From positions 248,001 through 312,000 of the forward strand of contig CAADTH010000064.1 in the NCBI GenBank assembly GCA_900751885.1: 64,000 bases of DNA. Reading direction: 5' to 3'. The notes beneath the pieces are model-generated. The model was not told the DNA's origin. It searched no databases and was given only the letters and a program-made list of their open reading frames with translations. This document shows positions 52,729 to 61,279 of this stretch, piece after piece. The translations under genes and the position numbers were made by a program. Every line of letters starts with the position of its first letter. Position 1 is the stretch's first letter. The DNA is from Clostridia bacterium. GTDB taxonomy: Bacteria; Bacillota; Clostridia; UBA1381.

Positions 52729-54493
52729 TCTCTTCATCTCCATCTCTTAATAATTCTTTTATCTTTTCTGCCTGCGCATACAACATACTGAGGTTTTTTT
52801 GTGGGTGTTGAATCTGCTTCTTGAGTTTTATCGCCTTGACATCCAAAGCACTCCTCTCCTCATTTTTCCTATCTAATTGTTCCGTCACGCTTTTTCGTCT
52901 CACTTCCCACGCATCTTCAAATTGCCTCATCGCCTGTATATTTCTGGCATGAATCTGCTCTAATTTTCTATTTGCCAACTCAATCTGCTTTTTTCTATCT
53001 GCACCAAATAATTGGAGCAAGCTAGTCTTATCAATTTGTTTCCGCTCTGCCACAGCAGCCTGATATATTTGCTCACATTCGCATTCTAACTGTTTTTTTT
53101 CTTTTTGATACTGTCTATCGAGTTGATCTTCTTCATATGTAATATGATCGATTTCTTTTTGAACTTCCATCGCTTGATTGACACATTTATTGATTTCCTC
53201 TTGTTTTTCTTTCGCTTGCCAACCAATCTGTTCAATTTCATCTGATACCTGCTTGAGCTGCTGCTCAATTCTATCGCAGATTATCCGATTGTACTTCCTG
53301 ATTTCTGTCACGTCGTCTTGATCTGCAAAGCGCAGTGCTTTCTTATAATTCGAATTTTTCATAAGCGGCGTATCACAATTTGACAGCTCTGATTTTTTTG
53401 TCACCTGCATATCACACATGAGCTTTCCGATATATGCCTGTGCATTTTTAAAATTGATATTCAGCGCCTGTTCCAACAGCTGATCTGCCTTAGCAAACTC
53501 TCTTTCTTCCATACACAGAAAGGCTCTTCCCAAAATAGATTCGGCTGTCGCTCCTCCATAGTCTGCCCTTGCAGTCGTCTGTGACACATCCCCTTTTGAT
53601 ACAGTGCCAGTAATTTTTTGAATGCCCCGAAGCAAATCCTGCATAAAGCCAAGCTTTGACATGTCCTGTGCCTGAAGATGAGAAAATTCATCCGGCAGGT
53701 CGTATGGATCCATGTCCTTGTATGCCGGTACCAGTACCTTATCCTCCCCTTTTTTGATGAGTGCAAGATATCTTGACCATTCATTTTTTACCCACACGGC
53801 ATTCAAATAATCCTTTTTTGTTCCAATTACTATCATAACCTTCGCTGAATTCAGTGCCGCAAATATGTATGGCTCATAGGCGCTTCCCAGCTTATCCTCC
53901 AAGGTGATGCGGGAAAAGAATGCCTTGAGTCCAGCCTCTTCCAATTCATAGTAGAGCTCCTGTGCCAGCACACTGTCCGGCGTCCTTCTTCCATGCTCAT
54001 CTGTTTCCTTATAGCAAATGAATACATCGAACGGTTCTTCCTGTTGTGAAATTTCCAATATCCCCTTTTGAATATCGTCAATCGCCTGCGCTTCTGTTTC
54101 ATAGATTACACGCGCCGCCGCGTCCGCGTTGGCAATTGCCTGTTTATAATCCTCGTCAGCAAAAATCGACGTATACTGAGTTCTGTTACAGGTAGGCACT
54201 CTCTTATGTGTTACCGGATCCTCCACATACTCGATTCCGTATCGGCACAATACCAGCGACCAATAGCTCTCTGCATCTGTGGTATCCTCATTTAAAATGG
54301 TTTCATAGATTTCCATTGCCTTGTCGAATTCATTGTTTCGCCTAAAATGGTTTGCCCTGTCATATAAATTCGCCTTTTTGTCGCTGTCAATATTCGGAAT
54401 CGTCTGTGTGGTTCCGCAGTATTGGCAAATCCCCAGCTTGCTGTCTTCTAAAATGTCCAAATCCCCGCCACACATCTTGCAATTTATCACCAT
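52721..54493 (-). CDS. TIR-domain protein with zinc ribbon, TPR-like repeats and coiled coil
   Basis: A 590-aa cytosolic protein. Domains: zinc ribbon at 1-30 (C5-x2-C8, C23-x2-C26), a TPR-like pair near 42-85, TIR at about 154-285 (F-D-V-F-I-C-Y-K-E-T-D at its start; W-V-K-N-E-W-S-R-Y in helix D), a second TPR-like region near 310-360, and a coiled coil near 400-590. Glu207 in S-A-Y-E-P-Y-I lies close to the position of the catalytic Glu of NAD-cleaving TIR domains, but my hand alignment places it two residues off. TIR proteins act in NAD-depleting defence or as scaffolds. The start follows GGAGG. It heads a three-gene operon with overlapping starts and stops. Confidence 0.88.
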   Translation of the reverse strand: MVINCKMCGGDLDILEDSKLGICQYCGTTQTIPNIDSDKKANLYDRANHFRRNNEFDKAMEIYETILNEDTTDAESYWSLVLCRYGIEYVEDPVTHKRVPTCNRTQYTSIFADEDYKQAIANADAAARVIYETEAQAIDDIQKGILEISQQEEPFDVFICYKETDEHGRRTPDSVLAQELYYELEEAGLKAFFSRITLEDKLGSAYEPYIFAALNSAKVMIVIGTKKDYLNAVWVKNEWSRYLALIKKGEDKVLVPAYKDMDPYDLPDEFSHLQAQDMSKLGFMQDLLRGIQKITGTVSKGDVSQTTARADYGGATAESILGRAFLCMEEREFAKADQLLEQALNINFKNAQAYIGKLMCDMQVTKKSELSNCDTPLMKNSNYKKALRFADQDDVTEIRKYNRIICDRIEQQLKQVSDEIEQIGWQAKEKQEEINKCVNQAMEVQKEIDHITYEEDQLDRQYQKEKKQLECECEQIYQAAVAERKQIDKTSLLQLFGADRKKQIELANRKLEQIHARNIQAMRQFEDAWEVRRKSVTEQLDRKNEERSALDVKAIKLKKQIQHPQKNLSMLYAQAEKIKELLRDGDEENV

Positions 54494-54548
54494 TTTATGG
54501 TCCTCCATCCATTTAATTTATGTTTTTTACACAAAAATATATACGTTC

Positions 54549-54577
54549 ATTATACTATGTGTATTGAATATCGTCAA
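54549..54577 (-). promoter_or_regulatory. SigA-type promoter of the TIR-SPFH operon
   Basis: Minus strand: -35 TTGACG (54572-54577), 17-bp spacer, -10 TATAAT (54549-54554). The 5' leader is about 50 bases. No operator dyad overlaps it. Confidence 0.85.
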
Positions 54578-54682
54578 CAATTTATGACTTCAAATCGAAT
54601 GTTTCTTATCTTCATTTTGACATTTGAATAAACTCTCATTTGCATATAATCACTCCAAAAAAATACAATCGTGTTATAAAAG

Positions 54683-54696
54683 CAAACTTTTGTTTG
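54683..54696. promoter_or_regulatory. Candidate LexA (SOS) box
   Basis: Dyad CAAAC-TTTT-GTTTG overlaps the lexA -35 region. It resembles the Gram-positive SOS box (GAAC-N4-GTTC) with changed outer bases. Autoregulation of lexA is the expected use. Confidence 0.55.
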
Positions 54697-54722
54697 ATTT
54701 CTAGCACTATTTATGTTATACT
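54694..54722 (+). promoter_or_regulatory. Promoter of lexA
   Basis: -35 TTGATT (54694-54699), 17-bp spacer, -10 TATACT (54717-54722), 40 bases before the lexA ATG. Confidence 0.7.
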
Positions 54723-54761
54723 AAATATAATTGATGTAAGAAACTAGGAGGGAGGATATCT

Positions 54762-55394
54762 ATGGCTGAGTTGTCTGAAAAGGACCAATTAATTTTAGAT
54801 TTTATCCGCGACCAATTGGAGCAAAAGGGATTTCCACCGAGTGTACGCGAAATTTGTGATGCAGTTGGTTTAAATTCTACCGCTACAGTGCATGCGCATC
54901 TGAAAAAGTTAGAAAAGTCTGGTCACATCATTCGAGAATCCTCAAAAAACCGTTCTTTGCGTCTTGCGGATTATACACCATCTGCGGCTCATTTTTCCGC
55001 AGATTCCTATGAGGATAAGTATTTAGAGGTTCCAGTCATCGGAAAGGTTACTGCCGGCGAGCCTATCACAGCAGTTCAGGACTTGTCTGATACCTTCCCT
55101 CTTCCAATGCGATTTGCGCGAAACAAGGACATTTTTATGCTTCGTGTGCAGGGAGAATCGATGATCAACGCGGCAATTTTGGACGGGGATTATGTTATTG
55201 TGCAAAAACAGCCGACTGCAAACAATGGTGATATCGTGGTTGCGTTGATTGACAATGAAAACGCAACTGTAAAAACCTTTTACAAAGAAAATGGGCATTT
55301 TCGTCTCCAGCCGGAGAATGATACCATGGAACCAATTATCGTCAATGAGCTTTCCATCATTGGAAAAGTAGTCGGTGTGTTCCGAGAGTTGTAA
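54762..55394 (+). CDS. lexA: SOS repressor LexA
   Basis: A 210-aa repressor. The winged-helix domain (1-70) has F-P-P-S-V-R-E-I-C-D-A-V-G-L-N-S-T-A-T-V-H-type recognition segments. The self-cleavage site is Ala98-Gly99 (V-T-A-G-E-P), with catalytic Ser133 (G-E-S-M) and Lys171 (A-T-V-K-T). RecA-stimulated cleavage lifts repression after DNA damage. AGGAGG precedes the ATG. Confidence 0.97.
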   Translation: MAELSEKDQLILDFIRDQLEQKGFPPSVREICDAVGLNSTATVHAHLKKLEKSGHIIRESSKNRSLRLADYTPSAAHFSADSYEDKYLEVPVIGKVTAGEPITAVQDLSDTFPLPMRFARNKDIFMLRVQGESMINAAILDGDYVIVQKQPTANNGDIVVALIDNENATVKTFYKENGHFRLQPENDTMEPIIVNELSIIGKVVGVFREL

Positions 55395-55450
55395 AAATAG
55401 TAACGGTATAAATTTTTATTATTTAGCCAATGCCAAATATAACATTACCG

Positions 55451-55486
55451 AAAAGGCGATAAATGAAACATTTATCGCCTTTTTTC
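55451..55486 (+). terminator. Terminator after lexA
   Basis: Stem AAAAGGCGATAAATG / CATTTATCGCCTTTT with a three-base loop and T-run. Confidence 0.9.
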
Positions 55487-55544
55487 TCTTATACTTCAAA
55501 GTTGCAAGCGAATCAAATAACTTCACAGATGTCAAAATTTTTGA

Positions 55545-55574
55545 TTGACTTTTTGAAGCTCTATCTGCTATAAT
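55545..55574 (+). promoter_or_regulatory. Promoter of the MATE-kinase gene
   Basis: -35 TTGACT (55545-55550), 18-bp spacer, -10 TATAAT (55569-55574). The start site would fall near 55582, only about ten bases before a terminator hairpin. Confidence 0.75.
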
Positions 55575-55591
55575 ATAATAGCCAAGCAGCG

Positions 55592-55630
55592 AGCAGCGTA
55601 GAATCTTTGGTAGATTCTGCGCTGCTTTTT
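55592..55630 (+). promoter_or_regulatory. Attenuator-like terminator in the MATE leader
   Basis: A 15-bp stem (AGCAGCGTAGAATCT pairing with AGATTCTGCGCTGCT, one G-U pair) with a five-base loop and a T-run (55626-55630) lies between the promoter and the MATE gene. GCAGC at 55652-55656 could pair with the GCTGC of the 3' arm as an antiterminator. The rest of the 308-bp gap after lexA holds the lexA terminator and this promoter; no other gene is seen. Confidence 0.65.
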
Positions 55631-55702
55631 GTTTTGTGCGTAGTTTTTAGGCAGCTTTTCTCTGATAAAGACTCCAAATATTATTTATATGGAGGCATTA
55701 TT

Positions 55703-57736
55703 ATGCAATCAAACGAACAAATTCATTTTTTGGGTAGAGAAAAAATTCCGAAATTAATGCTTAAATTTTCCATTCCCTGTATTCTCTCGTTACTGGTCAG
55801 TGCGCTTTACAATATCGTGGACCAGATTTTTATCGGAAACAGTGAATTAAGTGCATTGGGTAATGCTGCAACCGGTGTTGTTTTTCCTATTTTCATTATT
55901 GCACAAGCCTTTGCGTGGTGTTTTGGTGATGGCTGTGCGGCATACTTAAATATCTGTCAGGGAAAAGAGGACACTAAAAATGCTCCGGTTTGTATTGGCA
56001 ATGGTATTACTGTCACACTTCTTACCAGTATTATTTTGCTGGCAATCTTTTTTCCACTGAAAGAGCAGATTCTAACCTTGTTTGGCGCATCAGAAAACAG
56101 CATTGGAATGGCAGTTGAATATTTTAACATTATTCTTGCATTTTTTCCGATTTATATGCTGATGAATATGATGAACGCTGTCATACGTGCTGACGGAAGT
56201 CCTGCCTGCTCAATGGCATCTATGCTGACAGGTGCGATTGTCAATATTATTCTTGATCCTATTTTTATTTTTGGTTTTCATTGGGGGATGAAAGGAGCGG
56301 CACTTGCTACTGTGATCGGTCAAGTTATTTCCTTTGTAATCAGTTTTTGGTATTTCTTTCGCACAAAAACGTTTCGCCTGACGATACAATCCTTTGTTGT
56401 CAAGTGGCGTATTTTTTCATCTGCATTGAAGTTAGGACTGTCCTCTTTTATCACACAAATGACGATTGTGGTAATCTCTCTTGTGTGTAATATTATGTTG
56501 GCAAGATATGGAGCTGTTTCACAATATGGGATTGATATCCCAATTGCGATTATTGGAATTGAGAGTAAAGTATTTACGGTAGTGATTAACTTAGTTGTTG
56601 GCATTGTGTTAGGCTGTCAGCCAATTATCAGCTATAACTTTGGTGCAAAGAATTATGCTCGTGTGAAATTAACCTATCGATATATCCTAATATCTACAAT
56701 CGTGATTGGACTTGCGTCTACACTGCTGTTTGAATTAGCGCCTAATTTCATTGTGGGTATGTTTGGACATCCTACTAATATCCCTAATCCCACAGATTAT
56801 TGGAAGTTTGCAGAAATGACGTTCCGTGTCTTTTTGTCATTCGTCACATTTACCTGTATCATTAAAATGTCGTCAATTTTCTTTCAGGCAGTTGGTAAGC
56901 CAACCTATGCAGTAATTTCTTCACTCACAAGAGATATCATATGTTTTGTTCCATTGGTTATCCTTTTGCCAAAATTTCTAGGGATTGAAGGTATTTTATA
57001 TGCAGCTCCAGCTGCAGACTTGATTGCTATACTCGTAGCCGTCGGAATGACAATTCATTTTATAAAATCATTGAAAAAAGAACAACTCACAGACAGTCTT
57101 CCTGCTCCTGCCTTACAAGCATCTAAGAAGGGCGCTATTATTACGATTGCCAGAGAGCATGGTTCTGCTGGTAAGCAGATAGGAAAAACAGTTGCAGAAA
57201 AGCTTGGTATACCATTTTACTATAAAGAAATCACGGCACTTGCCGCACAGGAAAGCGGTCTTCACAAAGCCTTTATTTCTGACATCAATGTAAATTCGCC
57301 AAAGCTTTTGCATGACCTATATCTTAGCACGACTGTGATTCAACAGGCGATAATTGCACAGAAACAAATCATTGGAAACATTGCACTTCAAGGCTCTTGT
57401 GTCATTGTTGGCAGGGCAGCTGATTATGTCTTGCGAAAGCATTCAGATCTTGTCAGAATCTTCATCTACGCGCCCAAAGATTACCGCATAAAAAAAGTTA
57501 TGGAAGTGTATGGAGATACACACAAAGAAGCAGAAAAAAACATCCATTATTCGGACGAAGCAAGAGCGACCTACTATCATAATATTTCTGGACTGCGCTG
57601 GGGCAACGCCCACAATTATGATTTATTGATAGACAGTTCGATCGGTGTGGAAAAATCTGCGGAGGTCATTTATAATTTTATAAATAGCTTGGATGTACCA
57701 CATACATCACAAAGCAAGCCGGCAGGAATTGTTTAA
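55703..57736 (+). CDS. MATE efflux transporter fused to a cytidylate-kinase-like domain
   Basis: A 677-aa fusion. Residues 1 to about 450 are a MATE family antiporter with twelve membrane helices (L-S-A-L-G-N-A-A-T-G-V, A-V-I-R-A-D-G-S-P, G-C-Q-P-I-I-S-Y-N-F-G-A). From about 475 to 670 a soluble domain of the cytidylate kinase-like family follows (I-T-I-A-R-E-H-G-S-A-G-K-Q-I-G-K, a P-loop; later C-V-I-V-G-R-A-A-D-Y-V-L and R-I-F-I-Y-A-P). The ATG at 55703 follows GGAGG; an in-frame open stretch upstream has no good start. The fusion suggests nucleotide-dependent control or modification linked to export; its substrate is unknown. Confidence 0.9.
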   Translation: MQSNEQIHFLGREKIPKLMLKFSIPCILSLLVSALYNIVDQIFIGNSELSALGNAATGVVFPIFIIAQAFAWCFGDGCAAYLNICQGKEDTKNAPVCIGNGITVTLLTSIILLAIFFPLKEQILTLFGASENSIGMAVEYFNIILAFFPIYMLMNMMNAVIRADGSPACSMASMLTGAIVNIILDPIFIFGFHWGMKGAALATVIGQVISFVISFWYFFRTKTFRLTIQSFVVKWRIFSSALKLGLSSFITQMTIVVISLVCNIMLARYGAVSQYGIDIPIAIIGIESKVFTVVINLVVGIVLGCQPIISYNFGAKNYARVKLTYRYILISTIVIGLASTLLFELAPNFIVGMFGHPTNIPNPTDYWKFAEMTFRVFLSFVTFTCIIKMSSIFFQAVGKPTYAVISSLTRDIICFVPLVILLPKFLGIEGILYAAPAADLIAILVAVGMTIHFIKSLKKEQLTDSLPAPALQASKKGAIITIAREHGSAGKQIGKTVAEKLGIPFYYKEITALAAQESGLHKAFISDINVNSPKLLHDLYLSTTVIQQAIIAQKQIIGNIALQGSCVIVGRAADYVLRKHSDLVRIFIYAPKDYRIKKVMEVYGDTHKEAEKNIHYSDEARATYYHNISGLRWGNAHNYDLLIDSSIGVEKSAEVIYNFINSLDVPHTSQSKPAGIV

Positions 57737-57742
57737 AACATT

Positions 57743-57779
57743 GAAAATCCGCATAAACAGTATGTTTATGCGGATTTTA
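57743..57779 (+). terminator. Terminator after the MATE-kinase gene
   Basis: Stem AAAATCCGCATAAACA / TGTTTATGCGGATTTT with a three-base loop; symmetrical, so it could also serve the convergent minus-strand gene. Confidence 0.9.
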
Positions 57780-57810
57780 TGTTAAAAAATACATCGTCCA
57801 CTTGTTTAAC

Positions 57811-58377
57811 TTATGCTACTGTCCTTCGATAGTAATGCATCGCGCGTGCCTGCATGGCAAGAAAATCATCGGCTTTGATGATGTCTTCTGCGTGATAGGA
57901 AAATCCTTCTGTGATTTCCAGCTCCTGCGCCCGTTTCAGGTAATCCTCAGGATACGCACGCACCTCTTGGTTTGGCATAAGCACTTCAGCCGCACACACC
58001 AGCATCTTGACTGCTTGCGCATAGGTAATCATATCATCTGGTGAAAATGTCCCATCTCCATTGCCTGAGATAATCCCCATCGCTTTTGCAAGTGTAATTG
58101 CATTTTCCTGCTCTATATCAGAAAAATTTGGTCCATCTGCCGAGGAATACATGTCGCAAAGCTTTGGATAGGTCTCCTCGGAATCAGCTGGTACAAAGTG
58201 CGTATATCCATTTTCGTGGATGCAATAGTAGCTATCGATGTCCATCCCTTCATACAGCCCATCTATAATTTGTTCTACCGCCTCTTTTCGTGTCATCATG
58301 CCCTCTGCGTATCCCCATGGAACGCCGACTATCCATATCATACTGCACACAAGCATTAAAACCACTGATTTTTTCAT
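57811..58377 (-). CDS. Secreted SLH-domain protein
   Basis: A 188-aa exported protein with a signal peptide (about 1-24, ending W-G-Y-A) and two SLH-like motifs: an N-terminal M-T-R-K-E-A-V-E-Q-I-I-D and a clearer G-I-I-S-G-N-G-D-G-T-F-S-P-D-D-M-I-T-Y-A-Q-A-V-K-M-L near 100-125. It probably binds the cell wall polymer; no catalytic domain is visible. AGGAGGAGAG precedes the ATG. Confidence 0.85.
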   Translation of the reverse strand: MKKSVVLMLVCSMIWIVGVPWGYAEGMMTRKEAVEQIIDGLYEGMDIDSYYCIHENGYTHFVPADSEETYPKLCDMYSSADGPNFSDIEQENAITLAKAMGIISGNGDGTFSPDDMITYAQAVKMLVCAAEVLMPNQEVRAYPEDYLKRAQELEITEGFSYHAEDIIKADDFLAMQARAMHYYRRTVA

Positions 58378-58485
58378 GTTCTCTCCTCCTTTCGTTTAAT
58401 ATGTTGAATCGCACCCTTATTTAACCTTATTCTATTCCTTATGTTTTCGACCCACAATACAAAAAGCCGCTTAAAACGTATAAAA

Positions 58486-58516
58486 AACCGCCCAGAAAAG
58501 TTCTGGACGGTTCAAA
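58486..58516 (-). terminator. Terminator after the PAP2-related gene
   Basis: Stem AACCG-CCAGAA / TTCTGG-CGGTT with one mismatch and a three-base loop. Confidence 0.7.
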
Positions 58517-58517
58517 T

Positions 58518-58967
58518 TTATCCATGGCGGATGACTGCAATAATAATCCCCAAAATCGCACCTGCAAGCACCTCCACGGGCGTATGTCCCAAAAGCTCCT
58601 TGAGCTTTTTCTCTGTCACTCTAAAATCCTCTTTCCCCCATTTATCAACAATGCGGTTCAATATTCGCGCCTGCTGTCCCGCCGCGCGCCGAATGCCCGC
58701 TGCATCATACATCACCACTGCCGCTACCACGACGCACACTGCAAACATGGTACTTGCAAAGCCTTCTACCAAGCCCACCGCGGCGGCAAGAGAAACCACA
58801 AAAGAAGAATGAGAGCTTGGCATCCCGCCAGATCCGACAAAACGGTGAAAATCAAAGCGCTTATTCCAAATCAGTACGAAAACCACCTTGAGCACCTGCG
58901 CCACAAACCATGACAAAATCGCTGTTAAAAGGACAGAATTATTTAAAAATTCATTGATATATTTCAT
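58518..58967 (-). CDS. Divergent PAP2-family (DUF212) membrane protein
   Basis: A 149-aa integral membrane protein with about four helices. The G-G-M-P-S-S-H-S-S motif near residue 47 and the Y-D-A-A-G-I-R-R-A-A-G-x-Q-A motif near 87 are those of the DUF212 family, distantly related to PAP2 phosphatases. Substrate unknown; a lipid phosphate is likely. It lies directly downstream of ispA, which makes a prenyl diphosphate. Confidence 0.9.
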   Translation of the reverse strand: MKYINEFLNNSVLLTAILSWFVAQVLKVVFVLIWNKRFDFHRFVGSGGMPSSHSSFVVSLAAAVGLVEGFASTMFAVCVVVAAVVMYDAAGIRRAAGQQARILNRIVDKWGKEDFRVTEKKLKELLGHTPVEVLAGAILGIIIAVIRHG

Positions 58968-58976
58968 ATTCTCCTC

Positions 58977-59858
58977 CTATGACGCACGATGCGTCAAGTA
59001 TTTGGCAAGCCACAATAAAAATTCTGCCCGATTTCCAAAGCAGTGAAGCGCCTGTACTGCTTTCTCAGAATATTTCTCCTCCAGACGCTGCGCCTGCTCT
59101 AATCCATACAGTGTCACATAGGTCTGTTTTCCTGATGCGCTGTCGCTTCCGATTGGTTTGCCGAGCGTCTGCTCGTCTCCAGTCACATCGAGGATATCGT
59201 CCTGTATCTGAAATGCCAGTCCCAAACAGGATGCAAACTCATAAAGCGCCTGTCTCTCATGCTCTGGTGCATTCGCAAGTACAGCGCCAATTTCACAGCT
59301 CGATCGAATGATTGCACCTGTTTTTAACTGGTGCAGATACTCTAGCTCCTCTTTTGTGATACTGCGCGTTTCACTTTCCATATCTACCATCTGCCCGCCG
59401 ATCATTCCTTCTGTACCAGCAGACGCGGCGAGAATATGAATTGCTTCAAGCACAGCGTCTGAATGTTCTCCACGGTACTCTGATACAATCTCAAACGCCT
59501 TTGTCAAAAGTGCGTCACCTGCCAGAATTGCCATTGCCTCGCCAAATTGTTTATGATTGGTCGGGCGTCCCCTGCGGAAATCATCGTTGTCCATTGCCGG
59601 CAAATCATCATGGATGAGTGAGTATGTGTGAATCATCTCCATCGCACATGCAAATGGAAGCACTCGCTGTATATCGTCTTGATACATTTCATACACAGAC
59701 AGCATCAAAACAGGACGGAGCCGTTTTCCACCTGCAAACAGGCTGTACTCCATCGCATCATAAATTTGTTTTTGCAGATTGTCTGTTTTGGGAAAATATG
59801 TTTTAAGCTGCGTCTCTATTGCTTGTATACGTTGTATTAGTGTTTGTTTTTGATTCAT
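58977..59858 (-). CDS. ispA: Farnesyl/geranyl diphosphate synthase (polyprenyl synthetase)
   Basis: A 293-aa trans-prenyltransferase. Both Asp-rich motifs are present: D-D-L-P-A-M-D-N-D-D (FARM) near 85 and Q-I-Q-D-D-I-L-D (SARM) near 220. It makes the C15 or C20 precursor used by uppS (20319) to build C55. Third last gene of the nusB-TsaD-like-xseA-xseB-ispA operon; two bases separate it from xseB. Confidence 0.95.
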   Translation of the reverse strand: MNQKQTLIQRIQAIETQLKTYFPKTDNLQKQIYDAMEYSLFAGGKRLRPVLMLSVYEMYQDDIQRVLPFACAMEMIHTYSLIHDDLPAMDNDDFRRGRPTNHKQFGEAMAILAGDALLTKAFEIVSEYRGEHSDAVLEAIHILAASAGTEGMIGGQMVDMESETRSITKEELEYLHQLKTGAIIRSSCEIGAVLANAPEHERQALYEFASCLGLAFQIQDDILDVTGDEQTLGKPIGSDSASGKQTYVTLYGLEQAQRLEEKYSEKAVQALHCFGNRAEFLLWLAKYLTHRAS

Positions 59859-59860
59859 GC

Positions 59861-60088
59861 TTATTCCTCTTCCGGCAGAAAATCTTGTTTTTCCACTGTA
59901 CCACTGTCGTCCTTCAGAAGTACAGAAACCCGTTTTTCTGCGCTTTCAAGCATTTTTTGACAGCTTTTTGACAGCTTGATTCCCTGCTCAAACAAATCCA
60001 AGGAGGCGTCAAGTGATGCGTCCCCCTTCTCCAGCTTTTCAACGATTCCCTCAAGCTCCTTGATTGATTCTTCAAATGTCTTTTTCAT
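59861..60088 (-). CDS. xseB: Exodeoxyribonuclease VII small subunit
   Basis: A 75-aa XseB. The family signature F-E-E-S-I-K-E-L-E-G-I-V-E-K-L-E-K-G-D and L-D-x-S-L-D-L-F-E-Q-G-I-K-L is complete. The ATG at 60088 follows GGAGG, inside the four codons that follow the in-frame ORF start. It joins XseA in the single-strand exonuclease. Confidence 0.95.
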   Translation of the reverse strand: MKKTFEESIKELEGIVEKLEKGDASLDASLDLFEQGIKLSKSCQKMLESAEKRVSVLLKDDSGTVEKQDFLPEEE

Positions 60089-60100
60089 GTTGTCCTCCAT

Positions 60101-61279
60101 CTATTTTACCACACAGTCCTTTGTGCCATCCTTTAGCTTTAGTGAAAACTCGGCTCCCTGTTTGAGCTTTCTCGCAGATTTGATAATTGCACCATCTTTG
60201 TCCATCGGAATCGCATATCCACGTGCCAAAACAGAAAGCGGACTCATCGCGTCCAGCTTCGCACACAATGCGCCGAGCGTCTCTCTTCTTTGACGAATTT
60301 CAAGTCCAACCGCATTTTCCAGCTCTTTTCCCATATGGTCGAGCAAAATTTTGTTATCATCGATTTTCTGCTGTGGGCTTTTGAGCCGTGTCTGCTCTAA
60401 GTAGTTTTTTCTCGCGTCAATCTGATTGGACAGGGCACCAACTATCCGCGCGCGAAGCATTTCAATGCGCCGCACCAGCTCCATCTGAGACGGCACCGCA
60501 ATCTCTGCCGCGGCAGAAGGAGTCGGCGCTCGAAGATCCGACACAAAATCGGCAATCGTAAAGTCCGTCTCGTGACCAACCGCGGATATAATCGGAATAT
60601 TCGATGCAAATATCGCGCGCGCAACAATCTCCTCATTAAACGCCCATAAATCTTCAATAGAACCTCCACCGCGACCGGCAATAATGGTATCGACCGAACA
60701 TGTCTGATTGAAATATTCAATTCCCTCCACAATGTTTGCCGCAGCATTCTCTCCCTGTACCAAAGACGGATAAATAATGATTTCTGCATAGGGAAACCGG
60801 CGCGAGATGACATTGATAATATCACGTACCGCCGCACCTGTCGTCGCAGTGATGACACCGATTTTCTCGGGATACTCCGGAATCGTTTTTTTATGTCGCG
60901 TATCAAACAAGCCCTCTGCCTCTAGTTTTTTTCGAAGCTGTTCATATGCGATATACAGCGCACCTACACCATCCGGCGTCATTTCCTCGATGTAGAGCTG
61001 GTACGCGCCCCCTGCCTCATAGACAGAGATTCGTCCGCGCGCAAGCACCTTCATGCCGTCCTCTGGCTGAAATGACAGCTTCTGATTTGCACCGCGGAAC
61101 ATGATTGCCTTGAGCACTGATTTTTCATCCTTCAAGGTCAGATACATATGTCCTGAATAGTGGAGCTTGAAATTTGAGATTTCTCCTTTTATCCAGATAT
61201 TATTTAAAATGATATTGCTATCTAATATTTTTTTCAGATAACCATTGACTTGACTTACGGTTGCAATCTTTGGTTCCAT
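60101..61279 (-). CDS. xseA: Exodeoxyribonuclease VII large subunit
   Basis: A 392-aa nuclease. The N-terminal OB domain (V-S-Q-V-N-G-Y-L-K and W-I-K-G-E-I-S-N-F-K near 29-38) is followed by the catalytic core with I-G-V-I-T-A-T-T-G-A-A-V-R-D-I, I-I-A-G-R-G-G-G-S-I-E-D-L-W-A-F, and a coiled-coil C-terminus. Starts at 61279 with AAAGGA upstream; overlaps the TsaD-like gene by 25 bases. Confidence 0.96.
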   Translation of the reverse strand: MEPKIATVSQVNGYLKKILDSNIILNNIWIKGEISNFKLHYSGHMYLTLKDEKSVLKAIMFRGANQKLSFQPEDGMKVLARGRISVYEAGGAYQLYIEEMTPDGVGALYIAYEQLRKKLEAEGLFDTRHKKTIPEYPEKIGVITATTGAAVRDIINVISRRFPYAEIIIYPSLVQGENAAANIVEGIEYFNQTCSVDTIIAGRGGGSIEDLWAFNEEIVARAIFASNIPIISAVGHETDFTIADFVSDLRAPTPSAAAEIAVPSQMELVRRIEMLRARIVGALSNQIDARKNYLEQTRLKSPQQKIDDNKILLDHMGKELENAVGLEIRQRRETLGALCAKLDAMSPLSVLARGYAIPMDKDGAIIKSARKLKQGAEFSLKLKDGTKDCVVK

